Source of the DNA: Palsa-506 sp963707065 | GTDB taxonomy: Bacteria > Actinomycetota > Actinomycetes > Streptosporangiales > Streptosporangiaceae | Assembly (NCBI GenBank): GCA_963707065.1 | Contig: CAVPPJ010000020.1 | Location: 186,001 to 250,000 of the forward strand | Length of the DNA: 64,000 nt | Direction of reading: 5' to 3' | In this document: positions 27,146-34,344 of the stretch, piece by piece | Layout: each line of letters opens with the position of its first letter | How positions within the stretch are numbered: the stretch's first letter is position 1 | Position numbers and translations under genes: made by a program | Notes under the pieces: generated by a model | Database searches by the model: none | What the model was told of the DNA's origin: nothing | What the model saw: only the letters and a program-made list of their open reading frames with translations

Positions 27146-27703
27146 CTAGCCCGCGAGCAGCCGCTGCACCCTGGACAGCAGATCCCGGAGATTGGCCTCG
27201 GCGGTGGCCGCGCGCGCCGCGTCCGGAGTCAGCCAGCGCAGCGGCGCATCCGGGGTCTCCGGGCGCGCCGAGGCCGGAGTCCGGGTCGCCAGCACGAACC
27301 GCACGTCGGCGTGCTCGTGCGCCGGCTCACCGCGGCCGGCCGGCACGGGAACGATCACTACCTGCCGGATCTGCGCGTCCGGCCACGGCACCAGGTCGGC
27401 CAGCCCGGTCTCCTCGGCGGCTTCCCGCAGCGCGATGCCCAGCGGGTCGCTTTCACCCGGATCAGCGTGCCCGCCGACCTGAAGCCATGCCTGCTGCCGC
27501 TGATGCCAGCGCAGCAGCATCCGGCCGCTGGCCGGGTGCACGATCAGCGCCGACGCGGTGACATGCAGGGGAAGCGAGCGCAGCCACGGGTCCTGCGCGG
27601 TCGCCGCGAGGGCGCGTACCCGGGCGACGTCGGCCGCCTCGGCCTGACCCTGCGGGCGGTAGCCGTCCAGCAGGCCGGGCAGCGGGTGGGGCACAGCAGA
27701 CAT
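27146..27703 (-). CDS. Nudix hydrolase
   Basis: The 185-residue protein contains a complete Nudix box, GHADPGESDPLGIALREAAE followed by ETGL, matching Gx5Ex7REUXEExGU. The N-terminus includes LHVTASALIVHP, typical of the family's first strands. Such enzymes hydrolyse nucleoside diphosphates linked to another group; this subfamily's substrate is unknown. It stands alone on the minus strand, downstream of the broken 27.8-28.9 kb gene. Confidence 0.88.
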   Translation of the reverse strand: MSAVPHPLPGLLDGYRPQGQAEAADVARVRALAATAQDPWLRSLPLHVTASALIVHPASGRMLLRWHQRQQAWLQVGGHADPGESDPLGIALREAAEETGLADLVPWPDAQIRQVVIVPVPAGRGEPAHEHADVRFVLATRTPASARPETPDAPLRWLTPDAARAATAEANLRDLLSRVQRLLAG

Positions 27704-27796
27704 GACCGGCGTGACGCTCCAGGTGCGCAGGGCGGGCTCAGCAGCGAGCGGGCGCGAAGGTCAAGGTTAGCGGCCCCGGCAGCGGCTGTCCCCGGG

Positions 27797-28916
27797 TCAG
27801 ACGGACGCCAGCAGATAGTCCCCGCTGCCGGCATGGTTATGGCTGCCGCCCGCCGGGCACGGGCCGGGCGTTGAGCTGCCGCCCCACGCCAGCCCCTGGC
27901 ACTTATTGCACCACCGCCAGTCGGACTGCCGGCCGGGGCGGCTGAGGCGTTGAAGGCGATGACGTAGTTGCCGCTGCCGGAATGGTCGTGGCTCGCCCCG
28001 GCCGGGCAGGTCCGCAGGATGTCGCCGGCAAACGCCATGCCCTGGCACTTACGGCACCAGGCCCAGTTGACCTGGTCGCCGTAGTAGTTCAGATCGACGA
28101 TGCCGGCGGTCGAGGAACTCTCTCGATGACCGTGTGCTGCCCGCAGTCGGTGACCGCGTTGTTCACGCCCCAGGTCATGGCCGGGTGGGTTGCTCCGGTG
28201 GAGATGGCGATATCCCCATCTCGGTGAGCGCGGCGTCAGGATAGTCCGAGGCCTTGGTGATGCCGTAGCACTCGAGCGTCTCGATAAGCCAGGTGAGTTG
28301 CTCGATATTGCTGACCGGCAGGCTCGCGTTGGCGATCCCCTGGAAACTGCAGTCGTAACTGAACTGGCTTCCGGACTGGCCGGTCAGCGTCATGACGCCG
28401 ACGAGCGTGTCGCCGGGGTTCACCTGCACAAGGCTGGAATGCAGGGCGATGCCGCCCTGCCCGTCGACATACCAGCTCGCGACCGCCCAGTAGTTGCCGC
28501 CGCCAGCCGCGGACTCGCCCCACTGCAGGACGGGCTGGTAGATCATCGTCGAGTTCTGGATGCCGGAAAACAGGAAGATCACCTGTCCCGACTGGTGGCC
28601 GGCGGGTCAGGGACCACCCAGGTGGTGGCGAAGGACGACACCGGCGTGCCGGTCGCGTTCGTCCACGACGCGTAGGTGATCCAGCCGCTGCCGAACGCCG
28701 GCACGACTTCCGGGGACAGGTAGGCCACGTTGCCGGGATGCAGCGGCACGCCGTCGTGCGCTGCTGCACTATGCCGAAGTCGGTCAGCGTCTCGCCAGCG
28801 CCGCCGAGCTTGCGCAGGCGGCCACCGGTGCCGTCAAGCACGGTGCCGCTTTCGACCAGATGGACCTGGGACCTGGATCGAGGTCCCCCGGGCGTTAGTA
28901 CCAGGTCGTCAGGCAT
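27797..28916 (-). pseudogene. Actinobacterial beta-sandwich (G1-peptidase-like) protein with C-terminal CxxC repeats, frame-broken
   Basis: Start ATG 28916 has AAGGAAG upstream. Pieces in order: LVLTPGGPRSRSQVHLVE (N-terminal module); a central beta-rich domain with FLFSGIQNSTMIYQPVLQWG, NYWAVASWYVDGQGG and TLVGVMTLTGQSGS; then two cysteine/histidine repeats, WAWCRKCQGMAFAGD..TCPAG and WRWCNKCQGLAWGG..PCPAGG, each with H and GSG(D/N)Y. The central block resembles unnamed proteins sometimes annotated as G1-like peptidases; I cannot confirm catalysis. The frame changes several times (about 28765, 28590, 28195, 28060 and 27950). The same N-terminal TPGGPR module is duplicated in frame at about 29050. 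Confidence 0.6.
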
Positions 28917-29325
28917 GCTCGCACTTCCTTCACTCTGCTCGATGGCTGTGGTCGGGACCACCGTGAGGGTGCCCTCCGCCGTCTGGACGACGGTCTCGCC
29001 GGGACGGACCATGCGCACGGATGTCCTGGGCCTGGGCCCGCCGGGGGTGATCACCGGAGGATCGCCGCCCGCGGCCGCCGCCGGGGCGCGGCCGGGTGGG
29101 CACTCTGCACGGGTCACCGCGCCTCCTGGTTCGTCCGCCGTCAACCAATGCAGAGGAACCGGCCGCTGCCCTGATACATGAGGGCGCGGTCGAGACCGGC
29201 GTCCATCCCGTCATGGCGGCAGGCCGGCCCGGAGCGGCCCCGGCCCGCCTGGCGGGCGGCGGAGGCTGACGAGGCGGAGGCTGACGAGGAAACGCCGTCC
29301 TGGCTCCCTGCTAGCGTGGCGAATC

Positions 29326-29856
29326 GTGTTGCTGGAATCCGCCCGCCTTATCCTGCGCCGCTTCCGCCCCGGTGATGCAGCGGCGCTGTCGGCCTACCGG
29401 TCCGATCCGTCCGTCGCCCGGTATCAGGGCTGGATGCCGCCGGTCCCGCCGGATGCGGCCGCCAGGCTGGTAGCTGAATTCGCGACGGGCGATCCCTGGC
29501 AGCCGGGCTGGTTCCAGTACGCCATCGAGCACCGGGCGCAGCAGTGCCTCATCGGCGACATCGGGATCCGGCTGCACGCCAACATGATGCAGGCCGACCT
29601 GGGCTTTACCCTGGCCGCCGAATGGCAGGGACACGGCTACGCCACCGAGGCGGTGCGCACGGTAATTGACTACCTGTTCGGCAAGGGCCTGCACCGGATC
29701 TCGGCCGAGTGCGACGCGAGGAACGAGCGGTCCGCGCGGCTGCTGGAACGGGCGGGCTTCCGGCGGGAGGGGTACCGGCCCGCGTACACCTGGCTCAAGG
29801 GCGAGTGGACCGACGACATCCTGTACGGGCTGCTCGCCGCCCAGTGGCGCAGGTAA
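29326..29856 (+). CDS. GNAT (RimJ/RimL-type) acetyltransferase
   Basis: The 176-residue protein has the full RimJ/RimL layout: LLESARLILRRFRPGDAAAL at the start, LGFTLAAEWQGHGYATEAVR with the acetyl-CoA loop, HRISAECDARNERSARLLER and the C-terminal GEWTDDILYGLLAAQW. It acetylates an amino group on a protein or small molecule. GTG 29326 is the only sensible start. It is intact, unlike the related broken gene at 24056-24609, so the two may be paralogues. Confidence 0.88.
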   Translation: MLLESARLILRRFRPGDAAALSAYRSDPSVARYQGWMPPVPPDAAARLVAEFATGDPWQPGWFQYAIEHRAQQCLIGDIGIRLHANMMQADLGFTLAAEWQGHGYATEAVRTVIDYLFGKGLHRISAECDARNERSARLLERAGFRREGYRPAYTWLKGEWTDDILYGLLAAQWRR

Positions 29857-29919
29857 CCGTCGCGCCTGAGTGCTGCTGTCGCCTGCCCGAAGACGAATGG
29901 CGGATGGCCAGGGCTCGGA

Positions 29920-30315
29920 TTAGATCTTGATGACCCGGACATCAGGCATGGCGTCGTAGTCGGAGTCCTGCGTCACGACCGGGACGCCGTGCGCGATCGC
30001 GGTAGCGGCTATCCAGCTGTCGTTCACCGGCGCCCTGCGCCCTGCCGAGCGGAGCCGGGCCACCAGCAATGCCCATGCCTCAGACACTGTCTCGTCTACG
30101 GCGAGCGCCTCGAACCGCTGCGCGAGCTGATAAGTCGATAGCCGCCGGGAAGCAGCTTCTGGATTCTTGGCCTGCAGCACGCCCAGCCGCAGTTCCCCGA
30201 GCGTGACCGCAGAGACGCCCCATTCGTAGCCGGCGAACCGGCCGGCGTCGAAACGTGCTGCCTCCAAGCCGACGAAAACGGAGGTGTCGGCCAGTGCCCG
30301 CTGGGATGTCACCAC
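29920..30315 (-). CDS. vapC: PIN-domain toxin (VapC family)
   Basis: The 131-residue protein has the acidic PIN-domain pattern: LADTSVFVGLE, TLGELRLGVL, PVNDSWIAATA and TQDSDYDAM. These residues coordinate Mg2+ for RNA cleavage. It starts at GTG 30315, overlapping the antitoxin gene by seven bases, the usual VapBC layout. VapC toxins cleave tRNA or rRNA; the target here is unknown. It probably stays silent while VapB is present. Confidence 0.9.
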   Translation of the reverse strand: MVTSQRALADTSVFVGLEAARFDAGRFAGYEWGVSAVTLGELRLGVLQAKNPEAASRRLSTYQLAQRFEALAVDETVSEAWALLVARLRSAGRRAPVNDSWIAATAIAHGVPVVTQDSDYDAMPDVRVIKI

Positions 30316-30563
30316 GGGAGATCGTCCGTCGTATCGGTCAAGGTCGCCCGCAACTCCTCGGACTGGCCCGTGGTGTCCGGCCCTAGGCGCACGAGCTCAT
30401 GGCCGATCTCGGCTGCGGGCAGCCACCGCATCCGCCGCGACAGCGGGATGATCTTCGCCACCGGGCGGTTGTCCCTGAGGACCTCGATCTCCTCCCCCGC
30501 CTCTACGCGCCGCAGCACCTCCGCGGTGTGGTTGCGGAGATCGCGTGCCGGGATAGCAGTCAT
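30309..30563 (-). CDS. vapB: Phd/YefM-type antitoxin (VapB)
   Basis: The 84-residue protein begins with IPARDLRNHTAEVLRRVEAG, the Phd/YefM DNA-binding fold, followed by VLRDNRPVAKIIPL and a C-terminal acidic tail that would wrap the toxin. It lies upstream of and overlaps vapC. A palindrome starting one base before the ATG probably binds the VapBC complex for autoregulation, and there is no ribosome site, indicating a leaderless mRNA. Confidence 0.88.
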   Translation of the reverse strand: MTAIPARDLRNHTAEVLRRVEAGEEIEVLRDNRPVAKIIPLSRRMRWLPAAEIGHELVRLGPDTTGQSEELRATLTDTTDDLPW

Positions 30564-30564
30564 A

Positions 30565-30599
30565 CTACGAGTGTAGCTGTCCAGCTACGTTCGTAGCAA
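30565..30599 (-). promoter_or_regulatory. vapBC leaderless promoter with overlapping palindromic operator
   Basis: On the minus strand TTGCTA (30594-30599) and TACACT (30570-30575) are separated by 18 bases, and the ATG follows TACACT after six bases, as in leaderless actinobacterial promoters. An imperfect 15 bp inverted repeat (30565-30579 and 30582-30596, 13 of 15 pairs) covers both elements, a natural operator for VapBC. Confidence 0.6.
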
Positions 30600-30679
30600 A
30601 CCGTCAAAACTGCCGTACACCTGATCCGGCTGCAGGGCCGGCGACCAATGCCTGGTCACCGCCCGGCCGATTGGCGGCG

Positions 30680-30721
30680 CCATGACGAGCCAGTGGTAAA
30701 CGACCAAGGACCCGACCGCCG
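30680..30721. repeat. Diverged ~41 bp repeat, left copy
   Basis: This stretch aligns without gaps to 33716-33757 with about 80% identity over 41 bases (shared blocks atgac, agccagtg, caagg, gaccgccg), and almost all differences are transitions. The two copies bracket the EACC1-caspase module in direct orientation. The right copy includes one arm of the tRNA-Glu terminator hairpin. The rest of 30597-30859 holds no convincing gene. Confidence 0.5.
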
Positions 30722-30831
30722 CGAAGATCAGCTGCTTACCCGTTGGCCGATAGGGCTCGGCCGGTTCTCGATCGGGCCGTGCGGCCCTCATGTGGGAGCT
30801 CAGCCGGGTTCCGCTTCGCGGGAGCTTGATA

Positions 30832-30869
30832 TTGGCTAGTTTAACCTGATTACTGGGTGGATAATATCC
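30832..30869 (+). promoter_or_regulatory. Candidate promoter/operator before the EACC1 gene
   Basis: An AT-rich stretch holds GATAAT (30860-30865) inside the palindrome ggataatatcc (30859-30869). A possible -35, TTGGCT (30832-30837), is too far (22 bases) to be certain. The ATG at 30892 is preceded by GGGGGTGG. Confidence 0.35.
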
Positions 30870-30891
30870 CATACATCGTGGGGGTGGTCCT

Positions 30892-31311
30892 ATGTCCGAT
30901 ACTGCCTCAGGCGGCTCGTTTGAGGTCGCGGTCGAACCTCACAATGACGAGTACGACAACGACGACGCCCGGTGGCGGGACCAAGTCGTCACCCTATACG
31001 AGGAACTGGATGCACAGGTTGACGTAGTTCAGCGCGAGCACCCGGTCGAGGGCGCCAAGGGCACTGTGGACCAGCTCATTATCGCTCTTGGTAGCGCCGG
31101 GGCGTTTCAGGCTGTAGTGGACTGTTTCCGTGCCTGGCTGGGGCGCGACCGGGACCGGCGCATCGACGTCCGGTGGGACGAAAACGGAGTGGAACGCTCG
31201 GTCACGCTGACCGGGGAAGCCGTGGACGTGGAAACGATCCGGGAGATAGCCAAGGCGGCAGTTGAGCGCGTGGGAGGGTCGCCGTGGCCGGCCGGTACCG
31301 GGCCCTCCTGA
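30892..31311 (+). CDS. EACC1-family protein (effector-associated constant component 1)
   Basis: The 139-residue protein matches the EACC1 family of actinobacterial conflict systems. An acidic N-terminus is followed by WRDQVVTLYEELDAQVD, then KGTVDQLIIALGSAGAF, FRAWLGRDRDRRIDVRW, VERSVTLTGEAVD and the terminal GGSPWPAGTGPS. EACC1 proteins are the constant partner of variable effectors such as caspases or trypsins, and are thought to couple a sensing step to the effector. The next gene, a caspase fusion, overlaps its end by 28 bases in another frame, as expected for such a pair. Biochemical function is not established. Confidence 0.78.
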   Translation: MSDTASGGSFEVAVEPHNDEYDNDDARWRDQVVTLYEELDAQVDVVQREHPVEGAKGTVDQLIIALGSAGAFQAVVDCFRAWLGRDRDRRIDVRWDENGVERSVTLTGEAVDVETIREIAKAAVERVGGSPWPAGTGPS

Positions 31312-33371
31312 TCGGCAACTCGACCTACCCGGCTGACATGCACAATCTGCAGCCGCTTAAGGGGCCGGTCAAGGACATCGCCGCGCTCCACCACGCGCTC
31401 GTCGATCGGGAAGCCGGGCTGTTCGCCAATCGCGACGTAACCTTGCTGGCCGAGGTGGACTCCGCCAGGGCCATCCGCGCCTTGGGCAAGTTCTTCAGGG
31501 AGGCAGCCCGCGAAGATGTCCTACTGGTCTATTTCAGTGGGCACGGCAAGCTCGACAAAGGCTCCCGGCTGTATCTGTGTATGCAAGACACCGACTCGAC
31601 CGATCTGCTCTCGACGGCGGTGAGCAGCGTACGGATTAACGAGTTCGTCGACGCCTCACGCGCCCACAACGTGGTCATCGTGCTCGACTGCTGCCACGCC
31701 GGCGCCTTCCGCGGCGGCGAGATGGGCGACGCGGTGGCCGGGCCGGGCCGGTACGTCCTCACCAGCTGCCGGGGAACCCAGCTGGCTAACGACGCGACGG
31801 TGGACAACGAGACCAGCTTGTTCACTCAGCACCTAGTCGACGGCCTGGTTGAGGCCGCTACGGACCAGGACGGGGACGGATACGTCACCTTCTCCGATCT
31901 GTATGCCTATGTGGACCGGCGGCTGCGCGAGGCCGACAAGCAAATACCCCAGCGGCGGGTGGACGGCGATGGTGACCTGCGTATGGCCAGGCGCCCCCAG
32001 TCGGCACCCGCGGAAGTCGCTCCTACCGGCGAGGCAGCGCCCGTGCTCGAGGTGCAACGCCCTGGCCAGCTAAAAGTGCCCCCGGCCGGCGGCCCGCCGC
32101 CAGTAGGCCCCGCTGTGGCTGGCGATGGCACGGTCGACGCCGCTCCCACCACGGACGGCCCGCAGTCCACCAGAACACGGCGGAAGGTGCTAGTCGCGGC
32201 TGCGGTAGCTCTGGCCATAGCCTTGGTCGGAGTGGTAATAGCCTTCTATTTTCCTTTTGGCTCACGCACTGGATGGCCTTACGACACAGGATCCGCTATC
32301 TATGCCCAGCCCGTTATAGTCAACGGTGTGGTTTACGTGGGCAGCACTGATGGCCGCGTCTACGCTCTGAATGCTGGCACGGACGCTGTCCGCTGGCAGT
32401 TCCCCAAAACCGGCAAACCGGCCATCGGCGCTGTCTACGCTAGTCCGGGAGTAGCAGGCAATATGATCTACGTCGGCAGCGACGATGGCCGTATCTATGC
32501 CCTGAAAGACACCACTGGCGTACCGGCTTGGTCCAAGCCCTGCAACAAACTGGGGGATCGGGTCCGTTCTAGCCCTGTATTTGTGGACGGCATCGTTTAT
32601 GCCACTAGCGGCAGCGGCTATGTCTGCGCCTTGAGGGCCGCCAGTGGCGCCCGCTACTGGAACCCTGTCTGGATCGGGCCCGGCGCCCCCGGCTCAAGCC
32701 CAACAGTGGCCTCCGACACACCAGGAACGAGCCTGAACCGTGTCGGCATCTACGTCGGCAGTGGCGACGGCCACGTTTACGCCCTGAATGCCAGCTCCGG
32801 CGCGATCAGCTGGCAGTTCCCGCCCAAGGGCCAGCCCGGCATCGGCATCATCGACTCTCAACCCGCATTGTCTCCCGACGGCTCGGCCCTGTATGCCGCC
32901 AGCAGCGGCGCAGACGGCCATCTGTATGCGTTGGCCGCTGGTACGGGCAGGATCTTGTGGGAATATCCTGCGAAAAACAAGCCTGGCATTGGGGCAGTCG
33001 ACTCTCAGCCGGCGGTGACCGCCGATGGCTCCGCAATCTACTTTGCCAGCGGGTTTGACGTTTATGCGCTAGACGCCTCCACCGGCACCCCTATGCCAAC
33101 CTGGAATCCCGATCCCGCGCATCTCCCAAACACCATCAACCTCGCCGGTCCCCAATTGGGCACGGACGCCATCTATGTAGGCAGCGGCAAACTTGTCGAA
33201 TGCCTGAACCTTACCAGCGGCGCCCGCTGCTGGAAGCTGCCATTTACCGCCGACGACCGGGTCGTGTCCACCCCCGCTGTCGACGGCAGCAACGGGAATA
33301 TTTACTTTGGCACCCTCGACGGCAAGGTATACGCCTTGACGGTGTTCGGATGGCCAGTAAATTCCCATTAG
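31284..33371 (+). CDS. Caspase-like peptidase - TM - PQQ beta-propeller fusion
   Basis: The 695-residue protein starts at GTG 31284 after GGGAGGG. Residues ~1-235 form a C14 caspase domain with catalytic His87 (LLVYFSGHGK) and Cys137 (VIVLDCCHAGAF). Residues 194-205 (DQDGDGYVTFSD) match an EF-hand calcium loop. A Pro/Ala-rich linker follows, then one TM helix (about 301-324, KVLVAAAVALAIALVGVVIA) and roughly eight PQQ-type blades (VYVGSTDGRVYALNAGTD, IYVGSGDGHVYALNASSG). With an inside N-terminus, protease inside and propeller outside is predicted. The likely role is a membrane sensor whose propeller triggers intracellular proteolysis, with EACC1 as adaptor. Base composition is lower in GC than its surroundings, suggesting acquisition. 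Confidence 0.88.
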   Translation: MAGRYRALLIGNSTYPADMHNLQPLKGPVKDIAALHHALVDREAGLFANRDVTLLAEVDSARAIRALGKFFREAAREDVLLVYFSGHGKLDKGSRLYLCMQDTDSTDLLSTAVSSVRINEFVDASRAHNVVIVLDCCHAGAFRGGEMGDAVAGPGRYVLTSCRGTQLANDATVDNETSLFTQHLVDGLVEAATDQDGDGYVTFSDLYAYVDRRLREADKQIPQRRVDGDGDLRMARRPQSAPAEVAPTGEAAPVLEVQRPGQLKVPPAGGPPPVGPAVAGDGTVDAAPTTDGPQSTRTRRKVLVAAAVALAIALVGVVIAFYFPFGSRTGWPYDTGSAIYAQPVIVNGVVYVGSTDGRVYALNAGTDAVRWQFPKTGKPAIGAVYASPGVAGNMIYVGSDDGRIYALKDTTGVPAWSKPCNKLGDRVRSSPVFVDGIVYATSGSGYVCALRAASGARYWNPVWIGPGAPGSSPTVASDTPGTSLNRVGIYVGSGDGHVYALNASSGAISWQFPPKGQPGIGIIDSQPALSPDGSALYAASSGADGHLYALAAGTGRILWEYPAKNKPGIGAVDSQPAVTADGSAIYFASGFDVYALDASTGTPMPTWNPDPAHLPNTINLAGPQLGTDAIYVGSGKLVECLNLTSGARCWKLPFTADDRVVSTPAVDGSNGNIYFGTLDGKVYALTVFGWPVNSH

Positions 33372-33740
33372 CCCTGATCATTCACGCAGGCCGGTCGTCG
33401 GCTAGCGCATGCCGCTGATCGGCTTTGGGTCCTGATTTTAGGTTTCGGTATGACGGTGGTCCGGCTGGCGGGCCGGGTGCCGGGAGTTCCACCGCCCCGG
33501 GAGTTTGTCCAGGCGTGGTCGCGTTCCTCCGCCACCGCGGTGCCTGAGACCGGGCGAGTCGGCCGGATGCGGCGGCGTGGGCGGCGCAGCCGTGATCGCC
33601 ACCATGGTCACCCCGGCCCCGACTCCGCCCAGCAGACGTACCGATTGGCCCCATCCGATGACGCCGGATTAGCCCCATCCGATGACGCCGACTGCCGTCA
33701 GCTGACGGCGAAACTCGATGACAAGCCAGTGACAAATGAT
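33372..33740. other. Non-coding stretch with a tandem repeat and a palindrome
   Basis: No convincing gene. A 19-base unit, gccccatccgatgacgccg, occurs at 33648-33666 and 33672-33690 with a 24-base period. The 16-base perfect palindrome gccgtcagctgacggc lies at 33694-33709. Open frames on both strands here have biased, low-complexity composition. Confidence 0.6.
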
Positions 33741-33757
33741 CAAGGGCCTGACCGCCG
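33716..33757. repeat. Diverged ~41 bp repeat, right copy
   Basis: Pairs with 30680-30721. Its right part is the left arm of the hairpin downstream of tRNA-Glu. Confidence 0.5.
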
Positions 33758-33778
33758 AGACCGGCGGTCAGGCCCTTG
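33741..33778 (-). terminator. 17 bp perfect hairpin, tRNA-Glu terminator
   Basis: caagggcctgaccgccg (33741-33757) and cggcggtcaggcccttg (33762-33778) are perfect complements with a four-base loop. On the minus strand it follows the 3' end of tRNA-Glu by 17 bases and is followed by atcatttgtc, consistent with an intrinsic terminator. It may also stop plus-strand transcription from the caspase gene. Confidence 0.8.
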
Positions 33779-33795
33779 ACCTGCTGCTACTTCAG

Positions 33796-33868
33796 TAGCC
33801 CCGACCGGATTTGAACCGGCGCCACCGCCTTGAGAGGGCGGCGTCCTAGGCCGCTAGACGACGGGGCC
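33796..33868 (-). tRNA. tRNA-Glu (anticodon CTC)
   Basis: The minus strand folds as a cloverleaf: acceptor 5' ggccccg, D-arm gtctagcggcctaggac, anticodon stem-loop ccgcc-ctctcaa-ggcgg with anticodon CTC (reads GAG), T-arm ccggttcaaatccgg, and 3' cggggcta. CCA is not encoded. It lies 4.6 kb from gltX, whose product charges it. A strong hairpin lies downstream. Confidence 0.95.
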
Positions 33869-34008
33869 AGGTGCTGCACGACGATCAGCGACCGCTGCGC
33901 TGACCAAGGCTAGCGTACCGGCCGGAGCGCGCCAAACGACCGCCAGGGCCACCGAAATGTTGCCGGCCAATCCGCATGCTCGGCAAAAAACGCGGTAACT
34001 AGCCCGCC

Positions 34009-34296
34009 ATGGCGACCTTCATCATCATCCTGATCGTTATCGGACTCATCGCCGGCGCCATTGCCCGGCTACTTGTCCCTGGCCGAGACAACATCGGAAT
34101 CCTGGGCACCATCCTGCTGGGCATCGTGGGATCTTTCCTCGGCGGGTTCATCGAGAACCTGTTCCAGTTCCACCGCCTGGCGGTCCATCACTGGCACACG
34201 ACCGGCATCATCGGCTCGGTCATCGGGGCGATCGTGCTGCTGCTCCTGCTGCGCGTGACCGGACTCGAAGGGGGCCGCCGGCGCCGCCGCGCCTGA
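34009..34296 (+). CDS. GlsB/YeaQ/YmgE family membrane protein
   Basis: The 95-residue protein has three hydrophobic segments (TFIIILIVIGLIAGAIARLL, GILGTILLGIVGSFLGGFI, IIGSVIGAIVLLLLL) and the conserved AGAIARLLVPGRD start of the family once called transglycosylase-associated proteins. These small membrane proteins are often stress-induced; the molecular role is unknown. The stop is preceded by an Arg-rich tail. Confidence 0.9.
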   Translation: MATFIIILIVIGLIAGAIARLLVPGRDNIGILGTILLGIVGSFLGGFIENLFQFHRLAVHHWHTTGIIGSVIGAIVLLLLLRVTGLEGGRRRRRA

Positions 34297-34344
34297 CCGG
34301 CATCCCGTCCCGCACCGGCCGGATGCGCCAGCTAGCATCGCGCT

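Noticed and set aside
30585..30872. 95-codon minus-strand frame with one hydrophobic stretch
   Set aside because: It overlaps the vapBC promoter and the EACC1 promoter region, has no ribosome site, and part of it is the diverged 41 bp repeat.
33450..33779. Plus-strand frame behind the caspase gene
   Set aside because: It runs through the tandem repeats and the tRNA-Glu terminator hairpin and has biased composition.
33796..33868. Classical integrase-type attachment site at tRNA-Glu
   Set aside because: No second copy of the tRNA 3' end and no integrase are visible in the window; only the diverged downstream repeat remains suggestive.
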